64,000 nt of DNA from Larix kaempferi (taxonomy: Eukaryota > Streptophyta > Pinopsida > Pinales > Pinaceae), in NCBI GenBank assembly GCA_027924585.1, contig BSBM01000636.1:3984001-4048000 (forward strand), read 5' to 3'. A program made the position numbers and the translations under genes. The notes below the pieces were generated by a model, which saw only the letters and a program-made list of their open reading frames with translations, did not search any database and was not told the origin of the DNA. Positions 1 through 12,484 of the stretch are shown piece by piece. How positions within the stretch are numbered: position 1 is the first letter of the stretch; each line of letters starts with the position of its first letter.

Positions 1-1165
1 TTATTGGAGATTATTTTGCTATCTATTTGTTCCTTGTTTTCTCATCTACAGGTGAAGGCCGAATTGGTTCAAGGAGGACGCATTGGTAGGGGAGACTCAC
101 CCTGCCTCTTCTTTGGGGTCTCTTTGTTGATAACAAAGAATATTACTATCTCAGTACCTTCTACTTCATGTTGCTATTGCTATTTGCTTGCATTTCCTCC
201 ATTCTTGATCTTACTGATTGAATCGATTTTCTTGGTTTGACAGGAAGAGGAGGGCGCACGTGTGGAGTTAGGGCATCTCATTGTGGCAAGAAAAATCAAA
301 GATCTCTCATTTGATCTCTGCGGGAACATTCCTCAACAACATGGAAACCTCTTCCATCACTCAGGTATGATCTCAAAGTAAGTTTCTCATTCCATTAATT
401 TATCTATCTGTCATTTAATTCAAAACCCTCATTTAAAATCAACTAAATTTTTTTGGAAAATTCCCATGATCAAACCCCTTGATCATTTGGCAAATCCTTT
501 CTGGGTATTGTAGATCGGGCAAATCCCAAAGTGGGTTCTTGAAAACGTCTTGCTTGGGTGACTCCATTGGCCCAAACCCCAAGGCACTGATCTCCTCCTA
601 CCCTCACGACTTTCCTGGCTTGCCTTGTTTTCCTGTGGGTTGATCCTTGTTTGGTTGCTTGCACACTTTGACATTGTCATATCCCTTAATCAAGCATAGC
701 TAGAAAACCCTAGCTGTCATATCTACGTTTTGGGACACTTTCCCTGTTTTAAGGGTCACGTTTCCCAAGGCAGTTGATTTTGACCTTTTGGAACTAGCTT
801 TGAATCCTGGAATCATACCTAATCATAGAATCACTGTGTGTTATCTATCCCTATCATTTCACACCTTTCCTAAGCCTCCACAGTGGTCCTAATTCCTTAA
901 TTCTAGGGTTCCATACCTGTCACCCTACGTACTTCATCTGATTGATTTGATCTGGTGATTGGTTTGATCTCTCCTATCAGGAGTAGATCTGGGTCTCCCC
1001 TTTGTTATATTGGCTTTCATAGCTAAAGCGAAGAGAGCCTTGGTTGGCGTGACAACCATCCTTTTGGGAACTAAGGCTCTCTTGGTTCACCACTTTAGTT
1101 GCTTGTCCCCTCTACCATCCACCTTGGATCCTTCTATAGGGGCAACTACAAGATTGGTGATAACA
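1..1165 (+). mobile_element. 3' part of a long gypsy-type LTR (entering from the left edge)
   Basis: The window opens inside an LTR. Bases 1-240 align by eye to 21288-21520 of the complete 3' LTR at 18547-23094 (shared block from 'ttattggaga' through 'gcatctacag/catctacag gtg.aggccga'). The end at 1156-1165 (ggtgataaca) matches the LTR ends at 14236 and 23094. It is shorter than the equivalent stretch of the complete copy (about 1.17 kb against 1.8 kb), so it carries internal deletions and is an older copy. It is followed at once by a primer-binding-like site, so it is the 5' LTR of an element whose body was interrupted at 1543. Short ORFs in it are chance frames. Confidence 0.75.
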
Positions 1166-1543
1166 TTTTGGCACCGTTGCCGAGGAAGGTAGAGGCCTAC
1201 CCTAGTTCGACATATATTTTTCAAGCCCTACTCCCGTTCTCTTTGCCAACATTTTGGCGCCATTGGCGGGGAGGTAGAGGCTTACCTTCGGTGTCTGTGA
1301 GTGTCCGTGCGTTAATCCATATCTTATCGCATCCGGTATTTTGCCTTGGTGATTGTATTTTGAATTCCATAATTATCCCAATCACCATTTTAATTTTCAC
1401 TCGTCTCACCTCTCCTACAACATATTTCATTTCGGTGAATTACCTGTGTGGTTCACCTGGCGACTCCACCCCACGACTCTACTGAGGATCGAACCCAACG
1501 TATAAATCCTAAGTTCTTAGAGCGTCTTAATCTTGAAGGAACC
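1166..1543 (+). mobile_element. Primer site and untranslated leader of the interrupted left-edge element
   Basis: After the LTR end comes TGGCACCGTTGCCGAGGA (1169-1186), two mismatches from the tRNA-Asp-complementary primer site seen intact at 14240. A second, similar copy TGGCGCCATTGGCGGGGA is at 1255-1272. The remaining leader resembles the leader at 14258-14520 (shared 'gaggcttacc', 'gcgactcc', 'tgaaggaacc'). It stops at 'gaacc' (1539-1543), where another LTR begins. Those five bases recur at 25252-25256 after the far end of that LTR, so they are its target-site duplication. Confidence 0.7.
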
Positions 1544-4500
1544 TGTTATCGCACCATAGTAGCAAGGCTACTATTCTTGCTTAGCAAATATCTGCACTTT
1601 TCAGAGCTTGGCTATGATGAGTTTATATTTTGAGATCACTCATGATCGGAACAGTGTATTTTATCAGACTTATGTTAGACCTTGTGCCAAGGCTGAGCCT
1701 TAGGAGCTCAGATTTGATGACCGATGTGACCCTTTATTCCATACAATTTCAGTTCAGTGCCCAGTGATGTTATTGTAGCAATATGTTAGATGATATTGAT
1801 GACTATTGCTATGATGTGATATAGCCTATGGACTTCTGATTGTTGACTATGGATTATTATCTTGTTGCTTTAGTCATCTTCACAGCATTAGCTTGGTATA
1901 TGATTCATGATGTGGCAAACTATTTGAAATGAAATGAACTATCTTAATGATGTCATAAATTGAAAAATGGACATATTACTTGCACACTTAGGTTTTCTGA
2001 CAAAACTCACTGGTTGAGCATAGATATGGTCTTCCTTGACATTCTTGTCTGCTAGCCTAGGCACCACATTCATTTGACTCCATCCATACATGACATTCCC
2101 GATTTGGCTTTCACCTTTGACTTGTCTTTCTTGACTCTTTGATCCTGAGGACTTCCCTATTACTACCTCTGTGTTGGATCGCACCCATGTTTGTTTAGTG
2201 TCTCGGCTCTGAGTTGGTGACAGAACTTGCCTTTGGTGAGTTGGATTGTAGGCCTAAATCATTCCGGTCGGTTGTCCCGATGTTTGGCACTGGTCGAAGT
2301 CCCCTTAGTCACTTGGGATGTTGTTGGCTAAAACTGAAAGCTCATGTACTACCTATTGGAAATATTTATAAATTCGCCCATGGAAACTGTAAACTCTAGA
2401 ATGTGTTTCTTAACACACGTGAGTAATGGGCAAGAGCAATGAAATGCTAAAAATACTCCTCGAAGAGTATAAGAAAGGTCCAAAAAAGCAAAAGTTACTC
2501 AAAAGTTATATCTATTATTGCTGACCTTATATATGTATAAACATGCCCTGGATGCAAGCTGCAACTAGTTGTGCTTCTTAAGACATTTGAAATCCGAAGG
2601 GTTATGAAGGCCAAAAAAGGCCATGAAATGAAATTGAATGATCCTAATGAACTTGAATCAACTTGATGTAGACACGATGCCTAAGTTGAATAAGCACTCT
2701 CTAAACAACTTACCCATTTGTGAGGCACAGCCCTTCCCCATGTTATTTGTCTAGCACAGAGTGTAGCTCCCCCCTCTCCTAGTCCAAATTGTCATCTAGT
2801 TGAGCTTAGGCAAGTCATCCCCTTTGCCCAGCCTTGATTCTTAGCCTTCATCCTAAGCTAGCAGTTAGACCATGTCCAATGGTGAGTTTGTCATTTAAGC
2901 TATTGTGCAAATAAATATAAATAATAATGCAATATGTAAACATGATAAATGCCACTGAATGATGTCTATGCTTTAAGTTAAGCTGTGAGTATGATTAGAG
3001 GAACATGTCTTAGTCTATTGATATGATTTGTCCTTTGTTGTATACTGACCTAGTCAAACCTAGTTTGACTATGGTCATTCTTGGGATCCGTGATTATGTG
3101 GGCCATGTATGCTTATTGATGATGATTTATGGTCCCACATACTCTTGTTATTGATACTATATGGTGGACATATGATTCAGATGGTGATTGATGCAGTTCA
3201 GCAGGTATTATTATTATTTCAGATCATTAGATTATGCACTATCCATATATGGTGGACCCTACAGTTGGCCCATCAAAGAAACCTATGGTGTATGAGTACA
3301 CATTCTTAGTAGTTTTGGGTCTTCTAGATCCAATGAGACACTTATCATTGAGTTTCGGGCACTTCTGACAGTGATAGATGCAGTTATCCACTTGACTAGA
3401 TTTGGGGTTGTTTACCCAGCCTGTCCAGTAGGGGCCATGAGAGGCCAGTTCACCTAGAGCCCTGTATGAGGAGGGGGTGGTCCAACCGCTTGATTTTACC
3501 TTTATCCCCCACTCTAGAAAGCCTGGTGGGCTCATTTTGACAGCGCAGGAAACCTAGGTGGCAGTTTCAGCTGCTTCAAAGTTACCGAGGCAGATTAAAA
3601 ATGGAATAAACGGGTCACTGAGGAATTCGATTTGGGCAATTGAGGAAAGGTTTTGGCACTTGGTCTTCCAGGGTGAACCCCCCATCTTCCATCCAATTAT
3701 CTTCAGTCAGTGGGGTCCACAGAGGCCACAGGAGGCCTTTTATTACATGTCTCTCATAGATTTTGAAGACAGGATTTGATCATTTGTATTATTTTGGACA
3801 TATTATTTTATATTATTGTGCCATGAGGATGAGCTAGTAAGGATTGATGCCTCCTAGCCCCACCATGAGCTTTATGAGTCATGTCCATGTTATATGAGGT
3901 GGGCCTATGTGTTTTAGCCCCCTCTAGAGGATGATGTCACCCTCACTTAGTCACTTTTAGCTATGACATCACCTCTATTTTGAGTGATCCATGTGATATT
4001 ATGTTATGGCTCATCTTAGCCATTGATTATGTTGTGAGATCTTTTAATCTCAACCACTCATTTCATAAAGTGGTTTTGAGATCTAGGGATTTGGTCTTTA
4101 TTATCCTATATAAGGAGGAGACCCCCTCATTGTAAAAGTCATCTAGATATTTTTGGCTCTTGGCTATTGGAATAAAAATACTCTCTTGGGCACCTTGGAT
4201 CTTGAAGTTGGAATGCTTGTGGTGATTGTAAATGCCTCTTCCTCTATACTGACAAATATTGGTGGCCATCTTGGATTTTTATCTTCAACTGACATTTTTT
4301 GTAGGCAAAGAAGACGATTTTGAGGAGTGCGAATTGGTGGGGAGGCCTACCCTTCAAGATTCAAGAGGACATTTTGGGTGACAGGGAGTTGTTTTGTCTT
4401 TGTACCAACAAGTCATGTTATTCATCTCTTTGTTTGCATCTACTTCCATTCTTGTTTATTGATTGATCTTTGTGTCCTTGATTGACGGGAATAGGGAGGC

Positions 4501-5410
4501 CGATTTGGTTGAAGGAGGCAAAACGTTGGGAAGAAGGGATTCATCAAGTTTGGCATTTGATCTTTGTGGGAAGTAATCCTCGTCACAAGTCTCTTCCATC
4601 TTCATCTTCCAGGAATGTTCCATGAGGTATGATATTCTTCTATCCTATCCATCTACTCTCTTAGATCTTAAAACCCTAATTGATTAAAACCCTCATTTTT
4701 CTATTTTTCTAGATCTACTTGGATCTAGCTTGGCTTTGGGGAAAATATTGAAAACCCACCTCTATAGCATCCACAGCAATTCGGATCTATAGTTTGGTGT
4801 GGATTGGATTCCATTTGACACACTTTCCAAGGCACAATAGCCTCCTTGAGGGAGGTCGCACTCCTTGAGAGAAGCTATTGGGGCTAGTTCCAAGACTTGG
4901 GTAGGTGAGATCCCACTTGATTTCCATAGATCTACCTTGATAATCTACCCCTCGTGCTTCACCTTGTGGGCCCCATTCCTCATTTTGAGGGATTGAGCCC
5001 CACTTGGGTCACTTGGTGATGCATTTTGAATCTCAAATCTACTGAGATCTAGCCATTGGATGCTCTTGATCTTCAAAACCCACCTTGCTTTGCACCTTGA
5101 CTACCTCGATCTACATTTTGGTGGACATCCGACTCCATTTGGCCCTTGATCTAAGGCACTAGTCTCCCTTGGGGCAATTCGCACTTCTTGGGGTTAGTGG
5201 CTTTTGCTAAATCCCTCATTTGGGTGCTCTTAATTCTTGGTCAATCCATAGATCCATGCTATAGAGCCCCACTATCTTTCATTAATTTTGACCAAGTGGA
5301 CCCATCTTGGACCATTTTCCCTATTTTAAGGAAGTGGGCCCCACTTGTGTACTTTCATGGTGCTAGATCTATCTGTTATCACCTATTTTGTACAAATAGT
5401 TGAAACCTTA
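1544..5410 (+). mobile_element. Long LTR copy A1, left segment (split solo LTR)
   Basis: It starts TGTTATCGCACCATAGTAGC and aligns collinearly with the intact solo LTR at 8011-12484, up to about base 12170 of that copy: the same opening block, the 'gtctcggctctgagttggtgac' block near 2200, the TATA block at 4107 and the 'ttgaaac' block near 5400. The missing 3' end of about 210 bp reappears at 25036-25251. The pair is flanked by GAACC duplications (1539-1543 and 25252-25256), so A1 was a single solo LTR of about 4.1 kb, later split by about 19.6 kb of insertions. It differs from copy A2 at many positions and looks older. The exact right boundary near 5410 is uncertain because about 100 bp of LTR appears lost there. 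Confidence 0.75.
4107..4113 (+). promoter_or_regulatory. TATA box of LTR copy A1
   Basis: TATATAAGGAGGAGACC here matches the same block at 10534 in copy A2. In both it is followed by 'attgta' and, 30-80 bp later, a 'ttggaata.aa' block. This position (about 2.5 kb into a 4.5-kb LTR) fits the U3/R boundary. Inferred from motif and conservation only. Confidence 0.55.
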
Positions 5411-6870
5411 TTGAGCCGCCAGTGTTGGAACACATCAGTGTTCAGTTCCAGAGTATCTGGGTTTCAGAATGCAGCAGTTAGCCAGTTTTGGCTAGCCAGT
5501 TTTATTTTTGAGTCGACATGACCATGGCCCCATGGGGTTTTTAATAAAGTGTGCTAGTAGGATCTGAGTGTCTCGGTTCCCCATGACTTGATTAAGCAAC
5601 TAAGGCATTCTAGGGAGTTTTTTTCCTTGTCAATTATACTTTGCTTATAGCCGAGCTATAATCGATGAGGTTTTCTCCCGCTCCTCCAAAGTTGGAATGC
5701 CCGATTTTGAAAATTTTAGCCATGGGGGGTTATTAGAGTCCAACTGATGTATATAAGCCTACTTAGACACTGTTAGAATAGGTGTCGGTCATGTCCTAGG
5801 TCCATAAAACCCTTAGAAAAAATTTCGAAATTTTTTTTTACCTGGTCCGTCGAATTTGGGTTTTTAATTATTTTTTAAATTTAATAAATTTCTCTATAGT
5901 TTAAATAGAGAAATAATAATTTGTAATATGTCAGTCGTCCGGGGTCCGAATTCAGTGATTGATGGCTCGTTTCATAAGACAAAAATCACACATGACCTGT
6001 GGACCAGCTAAACCCAAGTTTCGGATGTCATTTAGGCCTCGTAATTAATATTTTCTCTAAAAATCAATTTACAGATAAATTATTAATTAAAATAATAAAA
6101 ATGATTATTTTGGAGATAATCCAAATCTCTCCAAAATAATCCAAATGGAATAAAGTAAAAGGCTAAATGACATGGCACTCAGCATCTATGAAGATTCCAA
6201 TCATCTCAGTCAACATTCAATCAAGTATACAGTCAGCACAAGTAGATCTCTCCAAGCTAATTCGCCCTCCATGCATGCAAAGTCGAGTTTGATGATGTGG
6301 AGATCATATTTAATGGAAATTGGTTGGTGTGATTTGCATTTAATGAAGAGTGGGGGCACCTTGCCTAGGTGGAGGCCACCTCCCACTCTCAACCACCATG
6401 ATTACAATCTAAAAGATGTCAAACTCCAAGTACCTACCACCTCCAATCACGCCTTCTCCAAGCTAGCTCACGTCAACCTCTTTTTGAGCTCAAGTTTCAC
6501 ACATGGCATTTGAATATTGGTTGGTGATTATTCCAAGAATGGGATGGGGGGCGCCTTGCCTAGGTGGAGGCCACCTCCCCATCCATGTAGACTTTGAACT
6601 CAAGTTCTAGATTGGAGTTAGCATTCCAAGTTTGATTGACATGTATTTTGATTGGTTGAGACTAGTTATTGATTGGAAATCGACTTTAGTTAGGTGCCAT
6701 TGGCTTCCATCATGCCAATTCGACTTAGGGTTTTAGTTGTTAGCCTTTGCTATATAATGAGGCTCTTTTTCCCTCATTCTAGATGGATTTTTTAGGCAAA
6801 GAAACTCTGGAGAATTTGTAAGCATTTTTATTGTTAATAAACTTGAGACTTTGGAGGTCAAAAACGTGGA
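5411..6870 (+). mobile_element. Unclassified LTR-like segment between A1 and the main element
   Basis: This 1.46-kb block is unlike the flanking long LTRs. It begins near TGTTGGAACACATC (5413) and has a TATATAAT box at 6751 and an AATAAA signal at 6836, the arrangement of a plant LTR U3-R region. A block of about 45 bp containing 'ccttgcctaggtggaggcc' occurs twice (about 6358 and 6551). I found no coding domain and no clear terminal TG...CA pair or target duplication. It may be a truncated LTR of another family joined by deletion to the main element's 5' LTR. The ORF at 6172-6513 has no recognisable domain. Confidence 0.4.
6751..6841 (+). promoter_or_regulatory. TATA box and AATAAA signal of an LTR-like segment
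   Basis: TATATAAT at 6751-6758 lies about 78 bp before AATAAA at 6836-6841, with a pyrimidine-rich 'ctctttttccctc' start-site-like stretch between. This is the usual U3/R layout in plant LTRs. It is a motif-level call. Confidence 0.4.
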
Positions 6871-8010
6871 GGCTCTATGCAGCATCTACAGGGTTATGAT
6901 GATGATTCATGGTTTACAGCAGTATTTGATCATTTACAAATTCTTATTATTTACCCTGTTCCGGTATATTGGATATATATTTTGATCATGCAGAGACTCA
7001 TATGGTGTATGAGTACACATCTTGGATGGATTTGGACCTTCTGAGTCCAATGAGACAGTTTGTTTTCAGTTCCGAGCACTCACAGTGATGATTGAGCCTC
7101 AGTAGGCTATCCCAGTGCAGTTTTGGTCTGTCGAAGGCCCTGTCAGAGCAGATGTGATTTTTAACCAGTTGACCTAGGGCGCTGTGCTTGGAGGGGGTGG
7201 TCCAGCCACTTGTTTTCACCATATTACCCCCCTCCCGGACACATTGGTGCCCTCACCTTGACAGCACAGGCACTCCAGGAGGCAGTTTGGGGCAGTTTCA
7301 CGCTTCCCGAGGCATTTCAGGATTGGTAGAAATGGCTATTGAGGAAATCGATTTGGGCTACTGAGGCAATGTTATGGCATGGGATGATCAATGATGATAG
7401 ATTGGGGTCCTCCATACCTCCTCCAGATGTTTCAGCTTCATCGGGGCCCGCATCCATCACTTATGGCACTTTCTGATGATTTCTGAGGTCTTTTGAGGCC
7501 TACGATTTGACCATAGAGGCACGATTTGGTACATTGATGATTATTTTATGATTATTGTGCTATGGGGATTGACCAAGGAGGGATAAAATTACCCCTTGGA
7601 CCCACCATAATCCCCCTATTATATTTCGTCATCATGATTTGGTGGGATTCCCCTCTTCTAGGGCGATTTTGTCCACTCATATTATATTTGATTAGTGATC
7701 CATGTATTTTATTGTTGAGCTCATCTCAACCATTGATTAGACATTTGTATCTTTTAATCTTAGCCACTCATTCAAAAAGTGGTTAGGATTTTGATGCCTC
7801 TCCTTCCTATTTAAAGGAGAGAGCTTCCCATTGTAAGGGGACTTGTGGCTCTGGATTATTGGAATAGAAAATTATTATTGCATCTATCTCCAGTATTGTG
7901 GTGAATGTTTTTTGGTGTTCGTTCGTTGGTTCTTCCTTTGCACTGAGTTATTGGAGATCTTGTTTGCCATATCTTTTGTGCCACGTTTTTGCATCTACAG
8001 GTGGAGGCCG
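6871..8010 (+). mobile_element. 5' LTR of the main element, segment 1 (left-truncated)
   Basis: Near-identical to 20212-21345 of the 3' LTR, starting at 'ctatgcagc' and including the TATTTAAAGGAGAGAGC promoter block at 7808-7815. The first 1.67 kb of the LTR (equivalent to 18547-20211) is missing and the unrelated 5411-6870 block abuts it. The segment ends at GGCCG (8006-8010), the target duplication of the inserted solo LTR. ORFs such as 7843-8169 run across the insertion junction and are not genes. Confidence 0.85.
7808..7815 (+). promoter_or_regulatory. TATA-like box of the main element's 5' LTR
   Basis: TATTTAAA followed by GGAGAGAGC. The same block is at 21145-21152 in the 3' LTR and, reversed, at 32664-32671 and about 27420 in minus-strand copies. 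It likely drives transcription of the gag-protease element, though a 4.5-kb solo LTR now sits 200 bp downstream in U5. Confidence 0.5.
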
Positions 8011-11000
8011 TGTTATCACACCATAGTAGCAGGGCTACTATTCTTGTTCAGCAGATATCTGCACATTCCAGAGCTTCCATTATTCCAGAGCATGGCTATA
8101 TATTTTGGATCACTCATGATCAGAGCAGTATATTACTCAGATTTATGTATGACCTGGTGTCAAGGCTGAGCCTTGAGAGTTCAGATTTGATGACTGATGT
8201 GACCCTTTATCCCATACAGTTTCAGTTCAGTGCTTAGAGATGTATTGCAGTAGTGTTTCAGATGGTACATGATGATTATTATTATGATGATGTTGTATGA
8301 TCTATGGATATGTTATCACTGACTGTGGATTATTATCTTGTTGATTTAGTCATGTTCACAGCATTTGTTTGGTATATTATTCCTGATGTGGCAAACTATT
8401 TAAAATGAACTGCAAATCATAAAATGGACAATTGCTTGCACATTTAGGTCATTTAACAAAACCCACTAGTTTTTCACCTTACATAGATATGGTCTTTCCC
8501 GACACCAATTGTCTGCTAGTGTAGGCTCCATATTCACTTGACTCCATCCATACATGACCTTCCTATTTGACTTTAAACCTTGACATGTCTCATTTGACTT
8601 TCTGATACCGAGGACTTCCCCATTTTTCTACCTCTGTGTTTGGACCGCATCCCTGTATATTCAGTGTCTCGGCTCTAAGTTGGTGACAAAAATTGCCTTT
8701 GGTGAGTTGGATTGTAGGCCTAAATCATTCTGGTCGGTTGTCCCGATGTTTGGCATTGGCTCGAACTCCCCCTAGTCACTTGAGATGTTGTTGGCTAAAA
8801 CTGAAAGCTCATGTTCTACCTATGGAAACTTATAAATTTGCCCATGGAAACAAAAAAAAAAGGGGCAAGAGCGATGAACAGCTAAAAATACTCCTCGAAG
8901 AGTATAAGAAAGGTCCAAAAAAAGCAATGGCTCTTAAAATTTATATCTAAACAATTGCTGACCTTATATATATTGGAAAAACATGCCCTGGATGCAAGAT
9001 GCAACTAGTTGTGCTTCTCAGCACATCTGAAATCCGAAGGGTTATGTAGGCCAAAAAGGCCATGGAATAAAATTGAATGATCCTAATGAACCTGGATCAA
9101 CTTGATGTAGACATGATGCCTAAGTTGAATAAGCACTCTCTAAACAACTTATCCATTTGTGAGGCACAGCCATCCCCCGTGTTCTTTTGTCCAGCACAGA
9201 GTTTGTAGCTTCCCCCTTCTCCCAGTCCAAAGTATTTTTGAGTTAAGTTAGACAAGTCAACCCCTTGGCCCAACCTTGTTCCTAGCCTTCATCCTTTACT
9301 AGCAGTTTGACCATATCCAATGGGTGAGTTTGTCATTTGAACTATTGTGAAAGTAATTTTATATAACACGGAATATGCTAACTTGACTAATGCCACTGAA
9401 TGGATCTTATACTTTGAGCTAGGCTGTGAAAATGATTAGAGGAGCATGTCTTAATCTACTAATGTGATTTATCCTTGGTTATATTTTCTTGGGATCTGTG
9501 ATGATGTGGACCATATATATGTGCTTATTGATGGTGATTCATGGTCCCACATGCTTGATGATGATATCATATGATGGACATATGATGCAGATGATGATTA
9601 ATCCAGTGCAGCAGGTTTTATTATTACTTCAGATCAGCAGATTATACATTGTCCATATATGGTGGACCCTACAGCTGGCCCATTAGGGCAACCCATGGTG
9701 TATGAGTACACATTTCTAGTGGAATTGGGTCTTCTGGATCTATTGAGACACTTATCTTTCAGTTCCGGGCACTTCTGATAGTGATTGATGCAGTTTTACA
9801 CTTGATGACCAGATTTGGGGCTGATTTCCCAGCCTGGGCAGCAGGGGCCATGATTGGCCAGTTCACCTATGGCGCTGATGATGGAGGGGGTGGTCCATCC
9901 ACTTGTTTTTACCATTTACCCCCCCTTCTGGAGAGCCTGGTGGGCTCAGATGGACAGCGCTAGCACCCTAGGAGGCAGTTTTGGCACTTTCACAGTTCCC
10001 AAGGCAGTTAAAAAATGGGATAAAGTGGTCACTGAGGAAATCGATTTGGGCAATTGAGGCAAGGTTTTGGCATTTGGTTTTCACAGAGGTCTTCCAGGGT
10101 GGCATCACTATCTTCCAGTCAATTTTCACCATGTGGGTATGCCCAGATTGATCACAGGAGGACATTTACTGCTTGACTGTCATGGATTCTGAGGACAGTT
10201 TTGGTCATTTATATTATATTGGACATATTTTATTATTTTATTGTGCCTTGGGGATGAGCTAGTAAGGATTGATGCCTCCTAGCCCCACCATGAGCTTATA
10301 TTGTCATGTCCTAGTCACCATGAGGTGGATTTTGGTACTTATGTTTCTCTAGTGGATGACGTCACCCTCTTATTGTACCATTTAGTGGGGGCGCTATTGT
10401 TATATTGAGTGATCCATGTGATATATTGTTATGGTTCATCTTAGCCATTGATTGTATGATGAGATCTTTTAATCTCAACCACTCATTTGATGTAGTATTG
10501 TAGAGTGGTATAGGGCTTTGGTCTTTATTATCCTATATAAGGAGGAGACCCCCCATTGTATAGCTCACCTTTGGAGCTCTGGAATATTGGAATAGAAGAT
10601 TTTTTGTGGAGCACATCTCTCTTGCATTGTGGATTCTCTTGCATATTGAATATACAGTATCTCTTCTATGTATCATTGTGGATTTTGGTGCTTCTTCTAA
10701 TCTTTTGACAGGAAAGTCGAATTGGTGGAGAGGAGGGCGACTTCATGAGGGTTATTGTTGGAGGGATCCACATATTCTCTCTTGGGTTGATCTTGTGACA
10801 GGGAGTATCATTATTGTATCTTCGTGACATAGTTGATGCTTTCTATTACATCTTTCTACCATTTTCATAATCATCTTGCTTGACTTGTTTCTTTGATCTT
10901 GTCTTGTAGGAGGAGGACGATTTGGCTATCTTGGAGAAGGACGTTTTGGTTGGAGCTCTTGGATCTCACTCTTGAATATACACATAGGAGAATGCTATCA

Positions 11001-12484
11001 ATTTGCAAGGTGGCCATAAGCAATTGAGGTAAGATCTACAAGGTACGTGCCTCTTTCATCCATTCTATCTTCATTGGTCATAAAACCCTAATTCATTAAA
11101 ACCCCAATTTTTGTATTTCTTAGATCTACTTAGATCTAGCCTTGCTCTTGAGAAGATATTGAAGACCCACCTCTATAGCATCCACCCCTAGTTGGATCTA
11201 TAGTTTGGTGGTGATTGGCTTAAAATTAACCCACTTTTCAAGGCAAAAAGCCCTCCTTGACCCAAATCGCACTTCCTAGTGAGAGGCTTGTTTGGTTAGA
11301 TCTAGCACATGGGTAGGTGAGATCCCACTTGATTTGCAATCTAGACACTTGATAACCTACCCCCAGATTCTTACTTTGGTGAAATCTACCTTGTGGACAC
11401 CTCTCCATGTTTTAAGGGGTTAAAACCCCCTTTTGAATTTATTGGCACCTCAAAACTCAGATCTACTAAGATCTAGCCCTTGGATTAACTTGATTTTTTG
11501 GACATGCATAGATCGGGGTACTAGCTACTTGGATCTACAATTTGGTGGCCATTGGACTTGATTTGGTCCACTTAACCCTTGTTTTAGCCCTCTTTGAGCA
11601 AGTCGCACTCCCTTGGGGAAGGTGAGTTTGCCCACTTTGAGGAGGTGGGTGTTTGAGATTTTCATGGATTTGGAATGCCCATACCTTGAAACCTAGGTCT
11701 AGACTGTCTTTTTGTCACGATCCGCCTTGGGGGTAGCATTCCTTGTTTCAAGGGATTGTGGTCCACTTAGGGTTATTACTTGAAAAACCTAGATCTAGCA
11801 AAATCCAACCATTGGATCTCATTTAGCCCACTTGATTTGGCTTCTAGGTGTCCGATCTACACTTTGACATACTTTTTGACCCCATTAGCCCATCCAACAA
11901 GGCACTAGTCCTTCTCTAAGCAAGTCGCACTCCTTGGGAATTGTGTCAAACCCTTGATCTAGTATGTGGGTACTCCTAGAATCAACTTAGATTCATAGAT
12001 CTAGTCTCTATCCAACCTATAGTACCAACTTCACACCTAGCTTCACCTTGTGGGCCTACCTAGAACCATTTCACACTTCCCAAGAAAACAAGACCCACTT
12101 GTGTAAACACATGGTACCTTACCTTGACATCATACCAAACAATGTGGTCTAAACCATACATAGGTTGAAACACTAACAATCCATTACACCACCTTCAACC
12201 ATACCTCAACTCTTAGGCCCATTTAGCCTTGCATTGGTTTCCGCAACTCCTCATTTACTTACCCTTAGAAACCTTTGTTTGGGTCCAATCAACTGTGATT
12301 GGTTATAGGGTCTCCCCCTTGGTCTAGTTACACCTTGACCTAAAGCGAAGAGTGCCTCGGTTGACGTGACTCCCATCTTGCATTGGGAACCGTGGCATCT
12401 CTTGGGTCACCTCTTTAGTTGCCTGACTCCTCTACCGTCCCGGATGGGATACCTCTAGGGGCAACTACAAGTTGTGTGATAACA
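8011..12484 (+). mobile_element. Intact solo long LTR (copy A2), 4,474 bp
   Basis: It begins TGTTATCACACCATAGTAGC and ends AAGTTGTGTGATAACA, a perfect 10-bp terminal inverted repeat. It is flanked by a 5-bp direct duplication GGCCG (8006-8010 and 12485-12489). The uninterrupted target can be read in the sister LTR at 21337-21350 (gtggaggccgatttg), so this is a defined insertion. There is no internal region or second LTR: it is a solo LTR left by LTR-LTR recombination. It contains a TATA block at 10534. The short frames in it (8693-8950, 9781-9963 and others) have no domain and are not conserved as coding. Confidence 0.92.
10534..10540 (+). promoter_or_regulatory. TATA box of solo LTR A2
   Basis: TATATAA followed by GGAGGAGACC, conserved with 4107 in copy A1. 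'ttggaatagaa' follows within 60 bp. Probable LTR promoter core. Confidence 0.5.

Noticed and set aside
5371-5381. TGTTATCACCT resembling another long-LTR start
   Set aside because: The sequence before and after aligns, loosely, with copy A2 near 12120-12170, and nothing like the LTR opening block (atagtagc) follows. No duplication fits.
7843-8237. ORFs of 108 and 82 aa as genes
   Set aside because: They cross the junction between the 5' LTR and the nested solo LTR; the same LTR sequence at 21180 has a different frame end, and no domain is present.
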